Translations under genes and position numbers: made by a program
DNA from: Bacteroidales bacterium
GTDB lineage: Bacteria > Bacteroidota > Bacteroidia > Bacteroidales > UBA3824
Assembly: GCA_016293845.1 (NCBI GenBank)
Contig: JAEDDH010000029.1
Span: 1-37,708 of the forward strand
Direction of reading: 5' to 3'
DNA length: 37,708 nt
The notes under the pieces: generated by a model
Database searches by the model: none
The model's input: the letters and a program-made list of their open reading frames with translations, nothing else
What the model was told of the DNA's origin: nothing
Shown: positions 7,538 to 13,325 of the stretch, piece by piece
Position numbering within the stretch: the first letter of the stretch is position 1
Layout: each line of letters starts with the position of its first letter

Positions 7538-7682
7538 CAGTGTGAAATCGTTAAAAAATTCCATACTGATTTCAACAAGGTTGCAAATATAGTGCAAAAT
7601 AACGGTATTTGAAACAATAAACGGCAAAAAAAAATTAAAGCCAAAGGAGAGGAATCCGAGCCTAACGCCTTGTTTTAGTGGA

Positions 7683-7730
7683 ATGGCTCAATTTAAAATG
7701 TTCGAAGACGGCGACATAACCGGGTCTTAA
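7683..7730 (+). pseudogene. Fragment echoing the putative major capsid gene
   Basis: A 15-codon open frame ending ...KMFEDGDITGS-stop, in a 273-base stretch (7533-7805) with no other supported gene. The ten residues KMFEDGDITG are identical to residues 121-130 of the putative capsid protein, and the DNA differs only at third codon positions. Upstream residues also align (SGMAQF here, AGVTNV there). The parent frame is open for about 30 codons before this ATG. It is probably a remnant of a diverged capsid gene copy. A short functional peptide cannot be excluded. Confidence 0.5.
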
Positions 7731-7805
7731 TCCTTATTATAATGGAATACAGACAAAAAAACTCTCCAATGGCTTTTTTTACAGAATTAAAAAAAGTACA
7801 AATAT

Positions 7806-8042
7806 ATGGAAGATATTGTAATAGACAACAAAACACCCTGTATGGTGCAAAGAGAAAAACACGACAAGACAATAATCCGCCTCAATGCTGAGTATGCAGC
7901 CAAGTTCCCCAGTATGTCGGGATGGCAGCGTGCCGACCGTATTGCCCGCAAAATAGCGGAGATGGCTTCTTCGGGCGAATTTTCACGCAGTTGGACCCGC
8001 GACCGAATACGTCAACGGATGCTTAGTATGGGCATTTTTTAA
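7806..8042 (+). CDS. Small hypothetical phage protein
   Basis: A 78-residue basic protein (MSGWQRADRIARKIAEMASS, FSRSWTRDRIRQRMLSMGIF) predicted helical, with no membrane segment. It is the first rightward gene after the repressor region. Family not recognised. Possibly a small DNA-binding or virion protein. Confidence 0.6.
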   Translation: MEDIVIDNKTPCMVQREKHDKTIIRLNAEYAAKFPSMSGWQRADRIARKIAEMASSGEFSRSWTRDRIRQRMLSMGIF

Positions 8043-8106
8043 TACCACACCTTAATATGTGTAGTAAAAATCAAAAATATCAATAATCAATTAAAAAATT
8101 ATAGCA

Positions 8107-8319
8107 ATGGCAAATAAACGAATTATCAGACTGTTTGGCACAAGCCGCGAAGACCTTGTAAACCAAGCCACACCCTACATTAGCAGCGGACAATATACGC
8201 AGTTTAGCGGTGTAGAAAACAAAAAGGAAGGTATCTTTAAAATGGTGCTTAAATTTATAGGCAAGGCGTTAGTGTTTCTTGCAATATGTGCGCTTTTTGT
8301 GTTTTTATCTCAATCATAA
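8107..8319 (+). CDS. Small C-terminal-anchored membrane protein
   Basis: A 70-residue protein with a soluble N-terminal part (IRLFGTSREDLVNQATPYIS) and one C-terminal membrane segment (KALVFLAICALFVFLSQS). The layout resembles the small single-TM proteins of the virion block downstream. It is followed by a strong terminator. Not recognised. Confidence 0.65.
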   Translation: MANKRIIRLFGTSREDLVNQATPYISSGQYTQFSGVENKKEGIFKMVLKFIGKALVFLAICALFVFLSQS

Positions 8320-8341
8320 TTATTTCCATCTCCCTATTGAC

Positions 8342-8372
8342 AAAAGGGGACGGCAACCCCGCCCCCTTTTTT
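8342..8372 (+). terminator. Intrinsic terminator
   Basis: AAAAGGGG (8342-8349) pairs with CCCCTTTT, with an imperfect GC-rich interior, and ends in a T run. The same GGGGACGG...CCCCGCCCCCTTTTTT design follows the capsid gene at 17143-17177. Confidence 0.75.
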
Positions 8373-8426
8373 GTTAGGCAGTCATCAGCCGCAAGGCACA
8401 TTATAAACTTTAAAATTCAGTATAAA

Positions 8427-8693
8427 ATGAAAATTACAATCGAAACAAGCGATGCAGTGGATTTGGAGGCCGTTAAAGCCTTCGCCGATGCACAAAAGAG
8501 CGGTCAAGAATTAGGTTTTAATCTTGAAACGCTTGTTACCGTAGTTAATGCAGGTCTTAACTATCTCAAAAGCAAGGATTCAGCAGGAGTATTGTCAAAA
8601 ATATTCCAATCGTACGACAGTGAAAAACACGCCGAAACTCAACCCGACGGCAACGCCGGTGAAGGTAATTCCGCACCTGTACCAAGAGAATAG
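8427..8693 (+). CDS. Small acidic hypothetical protein
   Basis: About 88 residues (MKITIETSDAVDLEAVKAFA...), predicted helical, with a disordered tail (TQPDGNAGEGNSAPVPRE). I choose the ATG at 8427 because upstream in-frame codons run through the terminator. It ends in TAG, 16 bases before the DUF2442 start. Family not recognised. Confidence 0.6.
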   Translation: MKITIETSDAVDLEAVKAFADAQKSGQELGFNLETLVTVVNAGLNYLKSKDSAGVLSKIFQSYDSEKHAETQPDGNAGEGNSAPVPRE

Positions 8694-8709
8694 GATTATT
8701 GCTAACAAG

Positions 8710-8964
8710 ATGATACAGACATTAGATTACGCAACATACCGAAGCGAGGACTATTGGATAGATGTACTTTTTGATAGCGGTGAGTTAAAAGCCGTATCTA
8801 TGAAGGATTTTATCTTCCAAAGTAATAACCCACTGATTTCGCAATACAAAGATACCGTGAAATTCAAAAGGGATTTCTCTTACGATAAATTTGGTGTTTA
8901 TTGGGGTAATGATATGTCTGTATCGTCCGATTGGCTTTATAATCAACCAAACGCTATTCAATAA
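8710..8964 (+). CDS. DUF2442 protein (copy 2)
   Basis: An 84-residue protein with the DUF2442 layout: YWIDVLFDSGELKAVSMKDF, a middle part ending KFKRDFSYDKFG, and VYWGNDMSVSSDWLYNQ. I prefer the ATG at 8710 because the longer frame overlaps the preceding gene. It converges on the GIY-YIG-like gene, overlapping its end by 11 bases. This is the same arrangement as copy 1, but inverted. Confidence 0.75.
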   Translation: MIQTLDYATYRSEDYWIDVLFDSGELKAVSMKDFIFQSNNPLISQYKDTVKFKRDFSYDKFGVYWGNDMSVSSDWLYNQPNAIQ

Positions 8965-9379
8965 CCAAATAAAGAAAATACTCGCTATGTTTGTTAGTCA
9001 TCAGTCCAGCACTGCCACCCTTCACGTTGTCGCAATTTGGCATAGGGTAATATTTATTATTGAGATAACATTCAAGGCTCTCGATAATGCCCATATCGCT
9101 ACTGCGGCAAAGAAGGTACATAGCGGTATAGTCAGAATATTTGGTAAATCTCTCTTCCGGGTCGCCCGTTTTTCCAATTTTAAAACGGCGGTTACTGTCG
9201 ATAATTTTATTGATTCTCTTTGTCATCATACTTTTGAGTGTTTTAAACTCTTGACTATGATATTCCACAAGGTAATCAACAAAAATTTTATCCCTCTCAA
9301 TATTAGCCGTGTCGCGGTTCAGAACCAACTCATAAACGAGTTTTGCCAAAGCAAATCCGGCTATTACGTCTCCTATCAT
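8954..9379 (-). CDS. GIY-YIG/T5orf172-like protein (copy 2)
   Basis: A 141-residue protein. RFKIGKTGDPEERFTKYSDY is a good match to the KIGKT...R motif of GIY-YIG/T5orf172 domains. A possible catalytic Glu is in GIIESLECYLNNKYY, followed by CDNVKGGSAG. The N-terminal 60 residues are helical and differ from copy 1. It ends in TAG, and its start lies 33 bases from the divergent DUF4160 start. Activity is inferred from motifs only. Confidence 0.75.
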   Translation of the reverse strand: MIGDVIAGFALAKLVYELVLNRDTANIERDKIFVDYLVEYHSQEFKTLKSMMTKRINKIIDSNRRFKIGKTGDPEERFTKYSDYTAMYLLCRSSDMGIIESLECYLNNKYYPMPNCDNVKGGSAGLMTNKHSEYFLYLVIE

Positions 9380-9412
9380 AATGTAACACTTTATTAAATT
9401 AGATTCGCAAAT

Positions 9413-9703
9413 ATGCCAAAAATCTACGAATATCTTGGTATCTTAATTCAGTTTTTTTCAAACGAACACAATCCGATACACATTCACGCCACCACCGACG
9501 ATGCTGCTGTAAAGGTATCTTTTGTTATCGAAAACGGAAATATTACCGCTACGATATACGAGCCTCTATATGGCGACTTCAAGAAGATAAAAGACCTTAA
9601 AAAGTTTATCGAACTCTTTAAAGACCGTTTGGTTAACGCGTGGGTAGATTATTTTGTATATCACAAGCGCATAAGATTTACCAAAATTACAACAAAACTA
9701 TAA
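9413..9703 (+). CDS. DUF4160 protein (copy 2)
   Basis: A 96-residue protein starting MPKIYEYLGILIQFFSNEHN, then PIHIHATTDDAAVKVSF and a C-terminal WVDYFVYHKRIRFTKITTKL that closely matches copy 1. Its stop overlaps the start of the next gene by one base (TAATG). Within the repeated module it is divergent from the GIY-YIG-like gene. Confidence 0.85.
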   Translation: MPKIYEYLGILIQFFSNEHNPIHIHATTDDAAVKVSFVIENGNITATIYEPLYGDFKKIKDLKKFIELFKDRLVNAWVDYFVYHKRIRFTKITTKL

Positions 9704-10098
9704 TGGAACAAGACGAACCAATATACACCATCCTTTGCGAAAAAAACAGCAACGCATTGAAGATATACAATCTTGAAAAGTCGAAACTATATCTTACTAA
9801 CGACATTCATCGCTATATCCGTGCCGAAATCGTGGAGATGCTCACCAACGAACTAAACCAAATACCCGGCCTTAGCCAACATAAGGCTTTGAATACTTTT
9901 GTTACTTACGCCCTTCGTGCAGCAATTCGCGAAACCAAATTTTTTAAAAAGGAAAAGCAAGGCGACTATACCGATGTGCAAATTATTCAAAACCGAATAA
10001 CCAAAATGCATAAAATGATAAACCAAAAATATCTTTTGGTTTTTAAAAAACCTCAAAAAACAAAACAGAAAAAGAAGCGGAGTTTAAAAACACCGTAA
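9703..10098 (+). CDS. Helical protein with a possible -1 frameshift extension to 10160
   Basis: The conventional frame encodes about 131 residues (MEQDEPIYTILCEKNSNALK...) ending in a Lys-rich tail. The -1 frame beyond the slippery-like G AAA AAG (10068-10074) encodes 28 more residues, EAEFKNTVIEKLSVLESEIQ and onward to LLNH, a convincing coiled coil ending at 10160. A stable hairpin (10089-10117) follows the slip site. Programmed -1 frameshifting or a one-base indel would both fuse the parts. Family not recognised. The one-base overlap with DUF4160 suggests co-translation. Confidence 0.6.
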   Translation: MEQDEPIYTILCEKNSNALKIYNLEKSKLYLTNDIHRYIRAEIVEMLTNELNQIPGLSQHKALNTFVTYALRAAIRETKFFKKEKQGDYTDVQIIQNRITKMHKMINQKYLLVFKKPQKTKQKKKRSLKTP

Positions 10099-10117
10099 TT
10101 GAAAAATTATCGGTGTT
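10089..10117 (+). promoter_or_regulatory. Hairpin downstream of a slippery sequence (frameshift candidate)
   Basis: AACACCG (10089-10095) pairs with CGGTGTT (10111-10117), and TAATT pairs with AATTA inside it, leaving a GAAA loop and a one-base bulge. It starts 14 bases after G AAA AAG, somewhat further than in classical bacterial frameshift sites. There is no T run, so it is not a terminator. Confidence 0.45.
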
Positions 10118-10173
10118 GGAATCCGAAATACAAGAGATAAAAAAATTGTTGAACCATTAAAAAACTTTCAGAG

Positions 10174-11007
10174 ATGGAAAAAAACTCATCAGAAGGATTT
10201 GTTTTCCTCAACTCATTTTACGAGGCGATAAACGAAATAGACGATAAGCAGGTGCGCGACGAAATAACATCTGCAATAATAACATTCGGTATTACCGAAA
10301 ATGTTGACTTTGAGCAACTTTCGCCCGTAGCGCGGTTTGGTATGAAGATAATCATATCTATAATAGAAAAGCAAAAAGCCAAATATCGCAACAAAAAAGC
10401 CGTTGGTTCGCTCGGAGGAAGACCAAAAAAGAGCGATTCTGAAAAACCTAACGAAAACCAAGAGTGTAATTCTAAAAAAACTAACGAAAACCTAACGGCG
10501 CAAAATAACCCCGAAAATAAAAACCAAAACTGCAAAACTGAAAAACCTAATATAAATATAAATAATAATACTAATATTAATATTAAAAAAGAAAATGAAA
10601 ATAAAAAAGAAATTGTGTGTTTAAAAGAAACCGCGAATGAAACACAAACACAAAAGGAAAAAATTTTTAATTGGTTTTTAAAAGAAACCAAAAAAGAACA
10701 ATCAGCCGAATCTTTAACCGCAAGTTTTATCAAGTTTAACCAAACCGAATACCAAAAAGACATAACGCTGGGCGATAGTTGGCAAAATCACATTGCCAGT
10801 TGGTTTCAACGGGAGAAGAAAAAACAACAAACACTCCCCCAAGTTGCGCACGTCCCCCCTCAAAAAAAGAGAACACCCTTACCCGGTGTATCATACCCAA
10901 TAGCAGAAATAAGGGCGAACAAATGGGGCGAGGAGCAATTCGACCCCGCAACAGAAACAATCGACCCATACGGAAGGAAGTGTTATCAACTCAAAAAATC
11001 AGCATAG
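10174..11007 (+). CDS. DUF6291-like replication-associated protein
   Basis: A 277-residue protein. The N-terminal 100 residues (FLNSFYEAINEIDDKQVRDE, then KYRNKKAVGSLGGRPKK) match the DUF6291 pattern of phage and plasmid replication-type proteins, including the basic GGRPKK. A long Asn/Lys/Glu-rich linker follows (residues 95-160). The C-terminal domain contains IFNWFLKETKKEQSAESL and FQREKKKQQ. It probably acts in element replication or its control; no catalytic motif is seen. It is the only replication-type protein recognised here. Confidence 0.65.
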   Translation: MEKNSSEGFVFLNSFYEAINEIDDKQVRDEITSAIITFGITENVDFEQLSPVARFGMKIIISIIEKQKAKYRNKKAVGSLGGRPKKSDSEKPNENQECNSKKTNENLTAQNNPENKNQNCKTEKPNININNNTNINIKKENENKKEIVCLKETANETQTQKEKIFNWFLKETKKEQSAESLTASFIKFNQTEYQKDITLGDSWQNHIASWFQREKKKQQTLPQVAHVPPQKKRTPLPGVSYPIAEIRANKWGEEQFDPATETIDPYGRKCYQLKKSA

Positions 11008-11010
11008 CCT

Positions 11011-11118
11011 ATGACACTCGCACAACTATCCACCATCCGCGCCGTATGGCGGTGGCTGCCACAATCAGTCAAAACCAAGATAATGAATCAGATTTTAAAA
11101 ACATTCAAATACTTGTAA
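11011..11118 (+). CDS. Very small ORF between the DUF6291-like and membrane protein genes
   Basis: 35 codons (MTLAQLSTIRAVWRWLPQSV...) starting three bases after the upstream stop and ending four bases before the next ATG. The tight fit and the amphipathic, basic sequence suggest a real micro-protein, but no homologue is recognised. Confidence 0.4.
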   Translation: MTLAQLSTIRAVWRWLPQSVKTKIMNQILKTFKYL

Positions 11119-11122
11119 CACA

Positions 11123-11719
11123 ATGGAAAAAACGATTAAAATTATGCTTATTGCGCTGTGTGCGCACCTGTTGTACACCAACTCAGAATTATTGATAGCC
11201 GCTAAGGAGTGTGCCAAAATCCCGCCTTCGGTATTCGACAAGGTTGCCCTTACCTGTTTTGCGCTATCTTATTCGCTCATCAGTGCGCTTTGCGTTTTCA
11301 AGCTGCGCCGATACCTGCCTGTATTGTTGTTTGCTTTGCTCGATGGCTTTGCAGTCTACCTGCGAATTAATGTAAACCAAGAACCCTTTTTGTTGCTAAC
11401 GTCGATATTTTTCGGTTTTTATACATTCTGCCTGATTTCGTTTTGTTTCCTGATTTCAAAGCAAGACCGAACAGAAAAAGCAAAAACCGAAAACCAACAA
11501 AACCGAACTGAAAACCACGCGGGCAATTTGCTTTTAATGGAAAGCAAAACCGAAACCACCGTTAAACAGTTGGTTTGTAAACTCAACCCAATGAAAAGCG
11601 AAGAAAAACGACTTGAAATAATCAGAAAGCAACCGCTTGAAATTCAAAAACAGTTGCTTGAAAAATATGGGTACGAAAAAAGCGAAATAGAAACTGCACA
11701 AACCCAGTTAGAATTTTGA
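11123..11719 (+). CDS. Multi-TM membrane protein with a charged C-terminal tail
   Basis: A 198-residue protein. Three or four membrane segments lie in residues 5-115 (KIMLIALCAHLLYTN, ALTCFALSYSLISALCVF, YLPVLLFALLDGFAVYL, LTSIFFGFYTFCLISFCFLI). A hydrophilic helical tail of about 80 residues follows (EEKRLEIIRKQPLEIQKQLL). Family not recognised. It lies in a run of small early-type genes. Confidence 0.6.
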   Translation: MEKTIKIMLIALCAHLLYTNSELLIAAKECAKIPPSVFDKVALTCFALSYSLISALCVFKLRRYLPVLLFALLDGFAVYLRINVNQEPFLLLTSIFFGFYTFCLISFCFLISKQDRTEKAKTENQQNRTENHAGNLLLMESKTETTVKQLVCKLNPMKSEEKRLEIIRKQPLEIQKQLLEKYGYEKSEIETAQTQLEF

Positions 11720-11723
11720 AACT

Positions 11724-11936
11724 ATGTGTAGAATAATTGCCTTCCACAGCCACACCGTCCGCGAATTTAACAGCAAAGAAGATTGCGCCCGGTTTCTTAG
11801 AATAACAATACGAACAGTAAACCGACATTTAGCCGATGGTAAGCCTTTGCGCAGCGGATGGTTTGTGGACGAGGCGATAGATAACGAAGATTATAATCCT
11901 TGCAACTGTGGACAAAAAGATATTTCCCTCAATTAA
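11724..11936 (+). CDS. Small HTH/NUMOD1-like protein
   Basis: A 70-residue protein. VREFNSKEDCARFLRITIRT followed by VNRHLADGKPLRSGWFV resembles the NUMOD1-type HTH segment, in which a short element name is read next to K-x-C-A-x-F-L. A CxC near the C-terminus (YNPCNCGQK) could bind metal. It starts five bases after the preceding gene. DNA binding is inferred. Confidence 0.55.
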   Translation: MCRIIAFHSHTVREFNSKEDCARFLRITIRTVNRHLADGKPLRSGWFVDEAIDNEDYNPCNCGQKDISLN

Positions 11937-12005
11937 GACAGCCGAATACGTATGAACTGATAGTAACATTTTCCGACGGCGAGTTTTTTTTGAGTTGTAA
12001 TGTGT

Positions 12006-12060
12006 TTTGTCCCGATTGTCCCAAAAATTTGGAACTTACGTTCCTTCCGTCTTAATTTTA
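12006..12060 (+). promoter_or_regulatory. Repeated 30-bp control element and promoter (copy 1)
   Basis: Bases 12006-12035 (TTTGTCCC, three variable bases, TGTCCCAAAAATTTGGAAC) match 26367-26396 in 28 of 30 positions. The TTTG within (12028-12031) is followed after 21 bases by TAATTTTA (12053-12060), a near-consensus promoter. The ATG of the next gene lies 53 bases past the 30-bp block, behind the leader AAAAAAAGAAAGTTTATG. Confidence 0.6.
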
Positions 12061-12087
12061 CGCATCGCAACCAAAAAAAGAAAGTTT

Positions 12088-12423
12088 ATGGACAATCAAA
12101 ACACACAAAAAATTGGAAAATACATTTTTGTAGGCGGAATATTGCAGCCTGCAACAATCGAAAAAGGCGTTTTGGCGTATTTTTATTGCTGTACACCCAA
12201 AACTTTGCGCTCTCAACTATACCGTTTGGGCATAACCGACCCCGAAAACAAGGCAAAAACTTACACAAAAGCCGAAACTGAGGAAATTTTTGCGCAACTT
12301 GGCCCCGTTTATTACGAAGATGCCATTGACGGATGGAAAAATCACACTATTGCAAGGCAAAAAGCCAACCGACACGCGCAAAAAATCCGCAAAAGCAAAA
12401 AGAAATATCGTTTTTCGTTATAA
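12088..12423 (+). CDS. Small basic protein, possibly DNA-binding
   Basis: About 111 residues from MDNQNTQKIGKYIFVGG. The middle segment (YFYCCTPKTLRSQLYRLGIT) resembles an HTH-type fold, followed by a very basic C-terminus (RHAQKIRKSKKKYRF). I choose the ATG at 12088 because it sits behind an A-rich leader identical in layout to that of the large gene at 26451. It is followed by a strong terminator. Function not recognised; a regulator is plausible. Confidence 0.6.
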   Translation: MDNQNTQKIGKYIFVGGILQPATIEKGVLAYFYCCTPKTLRSQLYRLGITDPENKAKTYTKAETEEIFAQLGPVYYEDAIDGWKNHTIARQKANRHAQKIRKSKKKYRFSL

Positions 12424-12458
12424 AAATCAAAAATTTTACTCGTTTTTTTTCATTGTTT

Positions 12459-12481
12459 GCCCCTCATTTGAGGGGCTTTTT
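12459..12481 (+). terminator. Intrinsic terminator
   Basis: GCCCCTCA (12459-12466) pairs perfectly with TGAGGGGC (12469-12476) and is followed by TTTTT. It ends the early transcription unit before the gene-free control region. Confidence 0.9.
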
Positions 12482-12500
12482 GTTGTTTTTGGGTGCGAAT

Positions 12501-12580
12501 AAGGTAGAATAAGGTAGAATAAGGTAATATAAGGTAGAATAAGGTAATATAAGGTAGAATAAGGTAAAATGAGGTAATTG
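12501..12580. repeat. Eight in-phase 10-bp repeats (iteron- or parS-like array)
   Basis: Eight consecutive decamers AAGGTAGAAT / AAGGTAATAT / AAGGTAAAAT / GAGGTAATTG with no spacing, so each AGGTA faces the same side of the helix. The array is bracketed by the inverted hexamers TGCGAA (12494-12499) and TTCGCA (12601-12606). It lies in the 350-base gene-free region between the early and virion genes. It could be a replication origin, a partition site or a cooperative operator. Confidence 0.85.
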
Positions 12581-12645
12581 CGCAATCTTGCTGTTATACC
12601 TTCGCATTGTCGATTTCCGCAACGGCGGACGCCGACACAGCAGCC

Positions 12646-12748
12646 GGGGACGCGGATTGTTGCAGTGGTTTTTTATTTTTGATTTTCAATTAAACAACTA
12701 AAATTTTGAAGTGTGTAATTGTTGCTCTGCCGCGTCCCCATTTTTTTT
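12646..12748 (+). other. Long-loop GC-rich inverted repeat followed by a T tract
   Basis: GGGGACGCGG (12646-12655) and CCGCGTCCCC (12730-12739) are perfect inverted arms separated by 74 AT-rich bases, followed by A and eight T. It may be a terminator-like hairpin or a structured leader of the virion operon, whose first gene starts 35 bases later. Apart from the decamer array and this structure I see nothing else in 12482-12774. Confidence 0.6.
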
Positions 12749-12774
12749 GATAAACAGAAACATAACAATAATAA

Positions 12775-13323
12775 ATGGCAAGCGCAGGAAAAATAATTGG
12801 AGTAACAGCAGCGGTGGGTGTAGTAGGCTTAGGGGCTTACATACTCATCACTAAGGCTATGGAGATTGACAGCCTGATTAAAAATATTCAGTTTTCGGTA
12901 TCGGTATCGAAGGTGCGATTAGAAGGTTACTCACATCTAAAAGTGTATATCAATGTAAGTATTATCAATCCTACAAAATTGTCGTTCAAGTTTGAAAAAC
13001 CTACGGTTTGGATATATTTCAACGGTTCAAGCCTTGCAAGTTCAAAACAAAGCACCGAAAAAGTAAAAATAGAGCCGCAAGGAACATCAACAATCCGTAA
13101 TATCGAGTTATCCATTCCAATTCTATCCAACATATCCACATTCTTAGAGATTGGCAGAAAGTTGTTCAACAAGACTTTTAAGTCAGTAGATGGTTTTGTC
13201 AATCAGATTCAAAACAATCTCAACAGTATTTTGCCTCTATTGTCGGTAACGATAAAAACCTATATAGGCAAAACACCAATCGAATATAGCACTCAACTAT
13301 CATCAACAACTGAGGAGAAATAA
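12775..13323 (+). CDS. Membrane-anchored LEA/WHy-like beta-sandwich protein
   Basis: A 182-residue protein with an N-terminal membrane segment (residues 5-27, IIGVTAAVGVVGLGAYILIT). A beta-rich domain follows, with VYINVSIINPTKLSFKFEKP and VWIYFNGSSLASS, resembling LEA-2/WHy domains. First gene of the virion block and three bases ahead of the transglutaminase-like gene. It is probably a virion membrane protein, by analogy with other single-TM proteins here. Confidence 0.65.
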   Translation: MASAGKIIGVTAAVGVVGLGAYILITKAMEIDSLIKNIQFSVSVSKVRLEGYSHLKVYINVSIINPTKLSFKFEKPTVWIYFNGSSLASSKQSTEKVKIEPQGTSTIRNIELSIPILSNISTFLEIGRKLFNKTFKSVDGFVNQIQNNLNSILPLLSVTIKTYIGKTPIEYSTQLSSTTEEK

Positions 13324-13325
13324 CT

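Noticed and set aside
10218..10763. 181-codon minus-strand frame rich in Phe, Leu and Ser, looking like a membrane protein
   Set aside because: It is antisense to the Asn/Lys-rich DUF6291-like gene. The hydrophobic look comes from the complement of Lys and Asn codons.
10779..11195. 138-codon plus-strand frame overlapping the end of the DUF6291-like gene
   Set aside because: It overlaps two better-supported genes and has a Pro/Arg/Thr-rich shadow-like composition.
12501..12580. CRISPR array
   Set aside because: Units are 10 bp with no unique spacers, and no cas genes are present.
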